Origin: Vondammii sp040505895
Lineage (GTDB): Bacteria; Pseudomonadota; Gammaproteobacteria; Chromatiales; Chromatiaceae
Direction of reading: 5' to 3'
Length of the DNA: 64,000 bases
Assembly (NCBI GenBank): GCA_040505895.1
Contig: JBEVXU010000016.1
Span: forward strand, 248,001 to 312,000
This document shows, piece after piece, positions 1 to 8,800 of this stretch. The translations under genes and the position numbers were made by a program. Position 1 is the first letter of the stretch; every line of letters begins with the position of its first letter. The notes under the pieces were generated by a model. That model searched no databases, was not told where the DNA came from, and saw only the letters and a list, made by a program, of their open reading frames with translations.

Positions 1-334
1 ACGGATTGAAGCGAGCGCTGAAAAACCGGAGAGCGGTAGCCGCCGTTTCTGGCAAGCCGCTTTCGTCAACCTGACAAACCCCAAAGCCACCATTTTTCTG
101 GTCGCCCTTTTCCCCCAGTTCATGGATCTGCAGGCACCACAAACACTACAGTTCACCATCATGGGGAGCACCCTGCTACTGGTAGACATCGCCGTGATGA
201 TTGGCTATGCCACCCTCGCCTTCCGCCTCTCCCGCTGGATGCGTAGTGAACACCACCAACGCTGGCAGAATAGAATATTCGGCGGCATGTTTATGGGTGC
301 TGCCGCCCTAATGGCAAGCTACCATCGTAACTAG
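1..334 (+). CDS. LysE/RhtB-family amino-acid exporter, C-terminal part
   Basis: The window opens inside this gene; the frame is open from base 2 to the TAG at 332-334, about 110 codons. The segment FVNLTNPKATIFLVALFPQF is the characteristic central stretch of LysE/RhtB inner-membrane exporters (NPKA followed by a hydrophobic run and FPQF). Two further hydrophobic segments follow, one in the middle and one near the C-terminus, as expected for the last helices of a roughly 205-residue six-helix protein. The family exports amino acids such as homoserine, threonine, leucine or lysine; the substrate cannot be told from this part. The stop codon lies in the first bases of a miniature inverted-repeat element, so the native C-terminus may have been slightly altered by the insertion. 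Confidence 0.85.
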   Translation, partial: RIEASAEKPESGSRRFWQAAFVNLTNPKATIFLVALFPQFMDLQAPQTLQFTIMGSTLLLVDIAVMIGYATLAFRLSRWMRSEHHQRWQNRIFGGMFMGAAALMASYHRN

Positions 335-497
335 GAGCCTGTCCGAGAATAGGACACCTACTGCGGAAATCCCATTTTGGCCCTTTTTTCTGCTCATTTT
401 CGTTGAATAAGAGTAACTATTCGTCTCAAATGACCAAAAAAAATGGCTCAAAATGGAATTCCCTCGCTACGATGCCTATTCTCGGACAAGCTCCTAG
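331..497. mobile_element. MITE-like palindromic element, copy 1 (167 bp)
   Basis: The element starts CTAGGAGCCTGTCCGAGAAT and ends with the inverted version ending GACAAGCTCCTAG, so both ends read CTAG. The interior is also an imperfect palindrome: an arm with CATTTTGGCCC is answered by GGCTCAAAATG. A second copy lies at 30149-30314. There is no transposase frame inside, so it would depend on an enzyme supplied in trans. It overlaps the stop codon of the upstream exporter gene. The remaining bases up to deaD (498-675) hold no gene that I can see; they contain a small CCCTA/TAGGG dyad and presumably the deaD leader. Confidence 0.8.
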
Positions 498-675
498 CCC
501 CTCTCTCCAGAAAAAACATCTGCAAATGAAGGCTGAACTATACTCTATATCGTTAAAGGCCCTAGTTAGGGTGTGCAATAGTTGCCTTGGGATGCTATCA
601 TCCGCGCCCCTCTTGAACCATAGCTATTTGATTTAAGGACTGATTTTCCTCCTTTCACCTCCATAGGTACCCCCG

Positions 676-2436
676 ATGTCAAGCGATACCCCCGAGCTGC
701 CGAGCTTCTTCGATCTGGCACTCTCCAAGCCTGTGCTCAAAGCACTCAATGAGGTCGGCTACGAAACCCCCTCACCGATTCAGGCGGCGATGATTCCCCA
801 TGTCATGTCGGGAGCTGATGTTATCGGTCAGGCACAGACCGGCACCGGCAAGACCGCTGCCTTTGCTCTCCCTCTCCTCTCGCGCATCGACCTGAAAAAG
901 AAAAAGCCGCAAGTACTGGTGCTGGCACCTACACGAGAGCTGGCTATCCAGGTGGCCGAGGCATTTCAGACCTACGCCTCCCACATGAAGGGTTTCCATG
1001 TTCTACCGGTCTATGGTGGACAGGACTACAGAGGGCAGCTACAGCAGCTGAAGCGCGGTGTGCATGTAGTGGTCGGTACCCCGGGGCGGGTGATGGATCA
1101 CATGCGTCGCGGCACACTGATGCTGGACGAGCTCGATTGCCTGGTGCTGGATGAGGCTGATGAGATGCTGCGCATGGGTTTCATCGATGATGTGGAGTGG
1201 GTACTGGAGCAGACACCTGATGAGCGTCAGGTCGCCCTCTTCTCCGCCACCATGCCGTCAGTCATCCGCCGTATTGCCCAGAAGCACCTGACCAATCCGC
1301 AAGAGGTCACCATCAAGATGGCCACCACTACCGCCGACACCATACGTCAGCGGGTGTGGATGGTGAGCGGCGTGCATAAGCTGGATGCCCTAACACGCAT
1401 TCTTGAGGCAGAGACCTTCGATGGTATGATCATCTTTGTCCGTACCAAGATTGCCACCGCCGATCTGGCAGAGAAACTGAAGGCACGTGGCTATGAAGCC
1501 GCAGCCCTTAACGGCGATATCGCCCAAAATCAGCGCGAACGCACCATTGATCGGCTAAAAAAGGGCAAGCTGGATATCCTGGTTGCCACCGATGTAGCGG
1601 CTCGCGGACTCGACGTTCAACGTATCAGCCACGTCATCAACTACGATATCCCCCTCGATACTGAGGCTTATGTTCACCGCATCGGCCGTACTGGCCGCGC
1701 CGGCAGAAAGGGCGAGGCGATTCTCTTCGCCTCCCCCCGGGAAAAACGGCTGCTGCACAATATCGAACGCGCCACCAGGCAAAAGATCACTCCTCTGGAA
1801 CTCCCTTCCACCGAGGTAATCAACGACAAGCGCGTGGCCGGCTTCAAACAACGCATTACCGACACCTTGGCCACAGAAGAGCTGGGGTTCTATCACCAGA
1901 TGCTTGAGCAGTACCAGCTGGAACACAATATCCCTGCGCTGGATATCGCCGCCGCCCTGGCGATGCTTCTGCAGGGTGATACCCCGATGTTGCTCACCAA
2001 TAAACCGGTCAGAGAGCCGAAAAAGACCCCCAGGACAAGGGATGAAAAACCTCGCAGAGAGAAACCCGCCGGCAAGAGACCACAACGAAAACCCAATGAA
2101 GTTGAAGAAGGAATGGAGCGTTTTCGTATCGAAGTGGGCCATGAGCACGAGGTTCAGCCCGGTAATATCGTCGGCGCCATCGCCAATGAAGCGGGGCTGG
2201 ATAGCCAGTATATCGGCCATATCAACATACAGGACAGCTACAGCATCATTGATCTGCCGGAAGGAATGCCAAAGGATGTATTTCGTGACCTGAAAAAAGT
2301 CTGGGTATCCGGCCGTCAGCTCAATATTTCACGACTGGCCGATGAGAACTCGCCACCAAAAGGGAAGAAAGGTGGGAAGACGAAACTCAAGGGAAAGAAA
2401 CCGGACACCCGAAAAAAACAGCCTTCCAAGGATTAA
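676..2436 (+). CDS. deaD: DEAD-box ATP-dependent RNA helicase DeaD/CsdA
   Basis: 586 residues with all helicase motifs in order: Q motif (Gln36 in PSPIQ), motif I AQTGTGKT (53-60), PTRELA (85-90), TPGR, DEAD (159-162), SAT (190-192), ATDVAARGLD (304-313) and HRIGRTGR (334-341). A Lys/Arg-rich linker follows, then a DbpA-type RNA-binding domain (about 475-550, EVQPGNIVGAIANEAGL to GRQLNISR) and a very basic tail. This is the arrangement of DeaD (about 630 residues in E. coli), which unwinds RNA during cold-stress translation, ribosome assembly and RNA decay in the cytoplasm. The RBS before ATG 676 is weak. The next gene starts three bases after the stop, so the two are probably co-transcribed. 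Confidence 0.96.
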   Translation: MSSDTPELPSFFDLALSKPVLKALNEVGYETPSPIQAAMIPHVMSGADVIGQAQTGTGKTAAFALPLLSRIDLKKKKPQVLVLAPTRELAIQVAEAFQTYASHMKGFHVLPVYGGQDYRGQLQQLKRGVHVVVGTPGRVMDHMRRGTLMLDELDCLVLDEADEMLRMGFIDDVEWVLEQTPDERQVALFSATMPSVIRRIAQKHLTNPQEVTIKMATTTADTIRQRVWMVSGVHKLDALTRILEAETFDGMIIFVRTKIATADLAEKLKARGYEAAALNGDIAQNQRERTIDRLKKGKLDILVATDVAARGLDVQRISHVINYDIPLDTEAYVHRIGRTGRAGRKGEAILFASPREKRLLHNIERATRQKITPLELPSTEVINDKRVAGFKQRITDTLATEELGFYHQMLEQYQLEHNIPALDIAAALAMLLQGDTPMLLTNKPVREPKKTPRTRDEKPRREKPAGKRPQRKPNEVEEGMERFRIEVGHEHEVQPGNIVGAIANEAGLDSQYIGHINIQDSYSIIDLPEGMPKDVFRDLKKVWVSGRQLNISRLADENSPPKGKKGGKTKLKGKKPDTRKKQPSKD

Positions 2437-2439
2437 GAG

Positions 2440-2769
2440 ATGAAGTTCAGCCAACTGCAGGTGGGCCAGAGATTCCGCCTCAACGGCCTGATCTATAGCA
2501 AATCCGGTCCTCTGCAAGCGATACCGGAGGGTAGTGGCAACCATAAGATGATCATGCGCTCTGCTGCTGTGGAGCTGCTGGAAGCAGAGGGTGCAGCATC
2601 CAAAGCCACAAAAACAGCCACGCTGGACCCGGTGGCGTTACGTCAGGCAATTGACCGTTATCATCAGCAGTGCCTGGTGATAGTGGAGAGCACTGAGCCT
2701 CCGCTATCTGACGAGGTCAAAGCGAGGCTGACTTCCGCCTACCAGGAGCTGACTGCTCAACTCAGTTGA
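2440..2769 (+). CDS. Conserved hypothetical protein, 109 aa, downstream of deaD
   Basis: Not recognised. The ATG lies three bases after the deaD stop codon, and AAGGATTAAGAG just upstream can serve as RBS. The N-terminal half (MKFSQLQVGQRFRLNGLIYSK) looks like a small beta-rich fold of the kind found in short conserved proteins beginning MKFxxLxxGxxF. The C-terminal half (about 65-109) is predicted helical and carries an alternating charged pattern. There is no signal peptide, membrane segment or cysteine motif. Tight coupling to deaD suggests a role near RNA metabolism or merely shared expression; this is context only. Confidence 0.7.
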   Translation: MKFSQLQVGQRFRLNGLIYSKSGPLQAIPEGSGNHKMIMRSAAVELLEAEGAASKATKTATLDPVALRQAIDRYHQQCLVIVESTEPPLSDEVKARLTSAYQELTAQLS

Positions 2770-2804
2770 TGAGTGGGCTTTGAAACTCACTCATTATTCT
2801 TAGT

Positions 2805-2949
2805 GGCTATGCACAATAGTCCTGAAGCACAACCTCCATAGAAAAAAGTGCATCTGTAGGAGTGAATTTACTCGCGATCAGGCTCCGGGGCATATTCTTC
2901 GCGAACAAGTTCGCTCCTACACCCGGTTCCCGGATTATTGTGCACAGCC
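2805..2949. repeat. REP-containing miniature element E1 (145 bp)
   Basis: The terminal inverted repeats are GGCTATGCACAATAGTCC on the left and GGATTATTGTGCACAGCC on the right. The core at 2855-2921 is a REP-type palindrome that begins TGTAGGAGTGAATTTACTCG and ends GAACAAGTTCGCTCCTACA. Related copies occur at 3605-3750 (inverted) and 10871-11015; a core-only copy is at 39187-39250 and a core-less copy at 38732-38797. The right part of E1 is translated as the tail of the DUF2889 gene. Confidence 0.8.
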
Positions 2950-3509
2950 ATTTTATTCTTTTCGCTTACATAGAATTCCGGCCACTCCCTTTTTACTATA
3001 GGGCCATCATCGGCCATAGCGTGACAGGTGTTAATAACCTTCGGTCGTGACCGATCCTCCTGGTTCCTGTCCCGCTTCTCCTGCTCCCAGTGCATAGTTT
3101 GGTATGCCGTTGTAGCCAAGGGCCCAAGCAGTTCCACAAGATGAGTACAGCCCAGGGTTCTGCCTACCCGTGCACGCACCTCCCGCATCCAGCCATTAGT
3201 AATGCGTAGACCGATCAGCCGCCGCATCCCTTCAGCTACCTCTCCACAGACCGTGAATGGGGTGAAGTCAGTAACAGCCACCATGTCATGGATCACAAAG
3301 TCGAGATCAAGGGTCACCCGCAGACTCATATCATGAATCGCCTCACCGGCTTCTATCCGTCCGCCACGGTCCTCATTGGGAAAACCGTAGGTCTTATCAT
3401 CGACCATCCGGGCTTCAATATCCCAAAGACCATCACTACGTCGAAAACCATCACATTGGATACGGCGTGAATGGAGGTGTTCTCTTTCTACTGGTTTGGG
3501 TAGGGGCAC
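2868..3509 (-). CDS. DUF2889 family protein with a repeat-encoded tail
   Basis: The N-terminus (PLPKPVEREHLHSRRIQCDG, then GLWDIEARMVD) is the typical start of DUF2889 proteins, cytoplasmic proteins of about 190 residues with no known function, often found in Proteobacteria. Conserved blocks such as GWMREVR, GCTHLVELLGPLATTAYQT and NTCHA are all present, so the domain is complete. The start is a GTG at 3507-3509. The last 27 residues (MAVHNNPGTGCRSELVREEY and on to PDRE) and the TAA stop are encoded by the miniature element E1, not by family sequence. The original stop must have been lost when the element inserted. The gene lies alone between two inverted copies of the element. Expression and function are unknown. 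Confidence 0.85.
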   Translation of the reverse strand: MPLPKPVEREHLHSRRIQCDGFRRSDGLWDIEARMVDDKTYGFPNEDRGGRIEAGEAIHDMSLRVTLDLDFVIHDMVAVTDFTPFTVCGEVAEGMRRLIGLRITNGWMREVRARVGRTLGCTHLVELLGPLATTAYQTMHWEQEKRDRNQEDRSRPKVINTCHAMADDGPIVKREWPEFYVSEKNKMAVHNNPGTGCRSELVREEYAPEPDRE

Positions 3510-3604
3510 TACTATTATCTTCCGTTAACGTTAAGGTAAGATGAACGATAGAGGGATATTGTTACAATTTCAATCCCGACACCTCGGGAGTATTTATACC
3601 TAAA

Positions 3605-3750
3605 ATGGCTTCACACAATAATCAGGGAACCTGATTGTAGGAGCGAACTTGTTCGCGAAGAACATGCCCCGGAGCCTGATCGCGAATAAATTCGCTCCTA
3701 CAAGTACAACTTTTTCTACCTGGACAGCTTTCAGGATTATTGAACATGAT
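3605..3750. repeat. REP-containing miniature element E2, inverted copy of E1
   Basis: The REP core at 3636-3702 equals the reverse complement of the E1 core with only about four differences. The resemblance extends outward on both sides: CACAATAATC...GGGAACC on the left, and TTTCAGGATTATTG on the right. Together E1 and E2 form an inverted pair that brackets the DUF2889 gene. The stretch 3510-3888 contains no gene beyond this element; 3751-3888 is A+T-rich and presumably carries the promoter of the next gene. Confidence 0.75.
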
Positions 3751-3888
3751 CAGGATGCCTGATTATTTTTCATATAATTATAATTCAATAGGTCAAGGAA
3801 CACGCCTCTTCGGACAATACGATGGCATAATTAATTCAGGAGATAGCCATAAACTCCTTTTAGCTCCTAACAGGTATAACTCTTCATC

Positions 3889-4869
3889 GTGAGCAAACAG
3901 ATTATCAGTAATGCATTGAGGAACATCTTTCTCTGCTGTCTCCTCTCATCTCCACTCGCTCTACAGGCCCTGGAGATAGGTACCCCCGTCACCCTTTCCG
4001 ACCAGGTGGCAAGCAATGATGAGTACATGAAACTACAACTTCGGGGAGCGTTGACACTGAAAGGGGATGCTTCCCTTGCTGAACTCTCTGACCTCGCTTG
4101 GGACGAGGATGAACAGATACTTTACGGCATAACAGACCGTGGCCGGCTATTGCATCTGCAACCACGGATCGAAGAGGGCATATTACTGGGAATGGAACTA
4201 CTCACCCACTATCCCCTGCTGGAGAAGGGTGGGAAAGCAACCTCAGGAAGCAGGCAGGATGCAGAGGGGCTGACCCTGGAGAACAGCTATAACGGCATTC
4301 GTGGTGATAGCCAGTTATTGGTCTCATTCGAGCGCAACCACCGCATCATCCGCCACATGCCCGATGGGCGCCATAAAGGTCAAATCGATATTCCGCCCGG
4401 CCTAAAAAAACCGGCTTTTCGACCTACAGGGAACAAAGGAATGGAAGCCCTGACTCTCCACTCAAAACTTGGAATTATCACCGGCACAGAAAAACCTCAA
4501 ACCCCAGGAACAAGTTACCTATTCAGCTCAGAAGGAAAACAGTGGAGCTACTCCACAAATGATGAGCACAACGCACTGGTCTCACTGGAAACCCTGCCCG
4601 ATGGAGGGCTATTGGTACTACAACGCTCCTATAGGGGGCTGCTCTCGCCATTGGTTGTCACACTCTCCAGGATTCGTTTGAAGGAACTTGAGCAGCATCA
4701 GAGACTTTCGCTAGAGACCGTTGCACAATTTGATACCACCAAAGGCTGGCGGACACAAAATTTTGAGGGGTTAACACGTCACCAGGGAAACCGCTTTTTT
4801 ATGGTAAGTGATGACAACAATATGCCTTGGGCCAGCACACAAATGATCTATTTTGAACTACACAGATAA
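3889..4869 (+). CDS. Secreted esterase-like/phytase-like beta-propeller protein
   Basis: 326 residues starting at a GTG. An N-terminal signal peptide (hydrophobic run IFLCCLLSSPLALQA, cleavage likely after ALQA) sends it to the periplasm. The body fits the esterase-like activity of phytase domain (PF13449): an early block LAELSDLAWDEDEQILYGIT, the DAEGLTL segment, GNKGMEALTL, DGGLLVLQRSY and, near the end, NFEGLTRHQGNRFFMVSDD. The acidic EGL/EAL segments and SDDNN are the ones expected to bind metal in a propeller. The natural substrate of such proteins is mostly unknown; phytase activity should not be assumed. It is a single gene; the downstream BKACE gene starts about 80 bases later. Confidence 0.8.
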   Translation: MSKQIISNALRNIFLCCLLSSPLALQALEIGTPVTLSDQVASNDEYMKLQLRGALTLKGDASLAELSDLAWDEDEQILYGITDRGRLLHLQPRIEEGILLGMELLTHYPLLEKGGKATSGSRQDAEGLTLENSYNGIRGDSQLLVSFERNHRIIRHMPDGRHKGQIDIPPGLKKPAFRPTGNKGMEALTLHSKLGIITGTEKPQTPGTSYLFSSEGKQWSYSTNDEHNALVSLETLPDGGLLVLQRSYRGLLSPLVVTLSRIRLKELEQHQRLSLETVAQFDTTKGWRTQNFEGLTRHQGNRFFMVSDDNNMPWASTQMIYFELHR

Positions 4870-4952
4870 CTGACTATTATCGTAGTAGAGATGCAATGCC
4901 ATAGAGAAGCCTATCCTCTGATGCCTATCAACAACTCGGTGTACAATACGCT

Positions 4953-5855
4953 ATGAAACCCGTAACAGCCGGCTGGAAGTACGAAAAGCTGATTATCAAT
5001 GCCGCCCTAACCGGCATGATTCCGCAAAAGAAGGACACCCCTGAAGTGCCAATTACGGCACAAGAGATTATTGAAGATGCCAAGCGCTGCCATAAAGCAG
5101 GGGCAAGCATTGTACATATACATGCCAGGGATGCAGATGGCATACCCACCTGGCGGCCCGAACCCTATGCAGAGATCATAGGTGGAATAAGGGAGAAGTG
5201 TCCGGATCTCATCATCTGCGCAAGTACAAGTGGTAGAAATTTTCAGGAGCTGGAGAAGCGCTCTGCCGTTCTCTTTCTCGAAGGCGACTTGAAACCAGAC
5301 CTTGCGTCCCTCACCCTAGGGTCGTTCAACTTTCCAAAGCAGGCATCGATAAACCCGCCTGATATCATAAAGTCTCTCGCCACCCTGATGAAAGAGAGGG
5401 GTATAAAACCGGAGCTTGAGGTATTTGACCTGGGAATGCTCGATTATGCCCACCACCTGATTGAAAAGAAATTCATTGAAGAACCCACCCACATCAATCT
5501 GTTTCTAGGCTCTCTCGGATCTATGAGTGCTACACCAAACAACCTATCCATACTGCTAAACTCACTTCCCAAAGAGAGTGTCTGGAGTGCAACGGGCATC
5601 GGTCGCTTTCAGATGCTTGTCAACAATATGGCGATTGCAATAGGCGGCCATGTCCGTGTGGGGCTTGAGGATAATATCTGGTACGACTATGAACGCACCG
5701 TACTAGCAACCAATGAAATGCTGGTAAAACGGGCGGCTGCGACAGCTCTGGCGATGGGCAGGGAGATTGCGACACCCGCTGAGGCAAGAAAGAGGCTCGG
5801 CCTACTGGCGAGATATCCAACCAAGGGTTGGAGCTACACCGCATCAATCAATTAA
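4953..5855 (+). CDS. BKACE (beta-keto acid cleavage enzyme, DUF849) family protein
   Basis: 300 residues forming a TIM-barrel of the BKACE family, which condenses a beta-keto acid with acetyl-CoA to give acetoacetate and a CoA ester. The zinc ligand motif HIHARD is at about 48-53, and the early LIINAALTG strand and the VGLEDNIW segment near the end are diagnostic. Substrates differ among subfamilies (3-keto-5-aminohexanoate in Kce, dehydrocarnitine and others), and I cannot assign one. The gene converges with the NRPS gene, the two coding regions overlapping by 12 bases at their stop codons, so the two transcripts must run into each other. There is no obvious partner in a degradation pathway nearby. 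Confidence 0.88.
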   Translation: MKPVTAGWKYEKLIINAALTGMIPQKKDTPEVPITAQEIIEDAKRCHKAGASIVHIHARDADGIPTWRPEPYAEIIGGIREKCPDLIICASTSGRNFQELEKRSAVLFLEGDLKPDLASLTLGSFNFPKQASINPPDIIKSLATLMKERGIKPELEVFDLGMLDYAHHLIEKKFIEEPTHINLFLGSLGSMSATPNNLSILLNSLPKESVWSATGIGRFQMLVNNMAIAIGGHVRVGLEDNIWYDYERTVLATNEMLVKRAAATALAMGREIATPAEARKRLGLLARYPTKGWSYTASIN

Positions 5856-8800
5856 ACAGTTATCCAGCAAGCTAGCTAGATGTTCAATCTGACCGGCATC
5901 AAACAGATTGTGATGAAAACCATTCACTTCATTTACCAAAAGACCTTCTTTTGCTAAATGCTCCATTTTTTCTCTGCTTCTCAACTGCCACTCTTTTGAG
6001 AGGAAGAGAGTAATTACACCTGGGTAATCTTTGATTTCATATTGAGCATTTGCTGACTGGTACGCCTTGATCAGCTGTTTATGCTGTTTAACCAGCTCCA
6101 AAACTTCTTGTGGCCCCGGTGTGGAAGACTCTTCCCTACAATTGGCCAAGCCACGTTTTTTGAATTGCCTATACCTCCTACTCAACTTGTAGCGCAGATA
6201 GCCAATCCCCAGATTGAGTATGTTATTCAGCCGGCGACGATATCGAAAATACCAAGTTCCAAGATCATACTCCCAGACCCCATCAATAAGAGCCAACAGC
6301 TCAACCAACTCTCCCTGATCAATCAGTTGCTGGGCAATCTCATAGGCAACCTTTGCATCACCACAATACCCACAGAATTTGTAAGGACCCAATGGCTGTA
6401 CCAGTTTAATTTCTTCCAGAAACTGCCCTGCAACCCACGCCACATCAAGGTCTGCCAAACCCATTTCAGGAAGAGTGATACCAAAAATATTGAGGCCATA
6501 AACAGGTTGTTCCGCACTTAGATAAGGCACCAATTTGCCTGCATTATTTGTCGAACCGATATAGAACAGTGGGGGGCGTGTGCCATGTGGCTGGATAGGC
6601 AACAGTGAGCGCCAGGATGCTTCATATCCACCACTACGCAACATTTCAGCAAACTGTTTTATCGTGGGCGCCTGAAATAGTGCCGTTGCAGGTACACCCC
6701 CGCCAAAAGCTTGCTCAATCTCCCCAATGAGATTCATAGCAAGCAGAGAGTGGCCTCCAAGCTCAAAGAAATCTTCATCGACACCCACTGGATGTATATT
6801 TAGAACCTTCTCCCAGAGATAAAGCAGTTGATTTTCTAGCTGATCCTCTGGCGAGGAGATATTTCTACTGTCATCAGAAAGCTGATAATCAGGTTCAGGC
6901 AGTGCGTTACGGTCTACCTTTCCATTTGGCGTGAGGGGAAAGTGATCAACAATAACAACCGTTGACGGAATCATATATTTGGGTAAGCTGCTCCCCATAA
7001 AACTTTTTAGTTTTCCGACATCAAATTGATGGTTGTCGCTTATTGGCAGAACGTAGGCTACGAGTGCCTGTTCACCAGAACTATTCGCCTTTGTAGTGAC
7101 GATACACTGCTGTACTTCTCCACACCTATTTGTAACCGATTCAATCTCTCCAAGCTCAATTCTGTACCCTCTGATTTTCACTTGAAAGTCGGTCCGTCCA
7201 CGGTGTTCAATTTCTCCATTTCCGTGTGCCCGCACACGGTCTCCCGTCCGATACATCCGACCACCGGGGATTACCGAGAATGGATTAGGGATAAAACGCT
7301 CAGCTGTAAGCTTGGGCTTACCAAGATACCCTTGCGCCACACCATCACCTGCAATATACAACTCCCCCTCCACTCCTACCGGTACAGGCTGCATTGAGCT
7401 GTTAAGAATATACATTTGGGTACCATCGATTGGATGTCCGATGGTAACCGGGGCAGTATCACGGGTAATTCTTTTTACTGAGGACCATATGGTTGTTTCA
7501 GTTGGACCATACATGTTCCATAAGGCATCACAACGGGTGAGTATCTCTTGTGCCAAGTCATCCTGCAGAGTCTCTCCGCCACAGAGAACGCGAAGTTTGT
7601 GGGTATATTGCCAGCCACCGGCAATCAACATACGGAACGTGGCTGGTGTTGCCTGCAGGACAGTGATACCAGCTTCCTCAATTATACTACTCAGCGCCCT
7701 ACCGTTAATGGCCGTTTCATGGGGTACTATCCTAATTGTTGCTCCCACAACCAGGGGTAAAAAGAGTTCCAATGCTGAAGTATCGAAAGAGATTGTTGTT
7801 ACCGCGAGCAGTCTATCCTCAGCGATAAGACCGGGTTTACTCGCCATTGCCAGTAGAAAAGTCCCAAGGCCATGATTTGTTACCTGAACACCTTTTGGTC
7901 TGCCGGTTGATCCTGATGTAAAAATCACATAAGCAAGATCACCATATATTTCATATACGTCATGGTCATCTCCAACAGACGGTTGGAGATCTAAGCTATC
8001 AACACAGAAAACCTCCCCCTGATGGTAACTTGCAACTTTTTTGTAGAGTGTCTTCTCTGTCAGAAATACCGCTGGTTTGGCATCTTCAACAATGGCCTTG
8101 ATTCGTTTTTCCGGATAATCCGGGTCAATCGGTACATAAGCCCCACCGGCACGAATAATTGCCAGTAGTGTGATAACTACCTCTGGAGAACGGTGAAGGC
8201 ATACAGCAACCAATACACCTGGCATCACCCCCATCGACCTGAGCTTAGCTGCCAAAGCATTTATCCGGGAAGAGATCTCCCCATATGTCAGTATATCGCC
8301 TTCATACTCTATAGCAGGCTTCGTATAGTGCTGTGCAACCTGCCGGTCAAACAGCTCCACTACATTGGGTACCTTCTCACCTCGTAGTAACGCACTTTTC
8401 TCTTCAGGAAACAGTAGCGCTTTCTCATCCCGGGTTAATAGATCCACCTCATCAATCACCCTGTCCCTATGGGCAAGGAACTGTTCCAACAGGCAAAGGA
8501 AATGGTCAGCTGAACGCTGTCGGCCCATCTCATCCGGCCACACACCAAGATTAAAATCAAAATTTATAATGAACTCTTCGCGACTTGGTATATGCGTAAT
8601 ATCGACGGTAAGACTGTCACGTCTCGACCAGTCATAGAAATTATTTTCATCTATCTGAATATTTTCCAGCAGGTTGAGTGCTGAGCTGCGCTCCAATCCG
8701 GCAGGTACTCCATCAAACTGTACATCAGCTGGCAGCCTGTAATTGAGCAGCACCTCATATCTGGCATTAGGTGTCGTCACCGTATGACTGCGGTGAGGTT

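Noticed and set aside
403..636. 77-codon open frame on the plus strand
   Set aside because: It starts inside the 167-bp palindromic element and runs through the deaD leader; no RBS and no protein-like composition.
1555..2220. 221-codon frame antisense to deaD
   Set aside because: Shadow of the helicase gene; the sense frame has all DEAD-box motifs.
6081..6521. 146-codon frame antisense to the NRPS
   Set aside because: Lies within the TE-coding part of a clearly real gene, with no RBS or family features.
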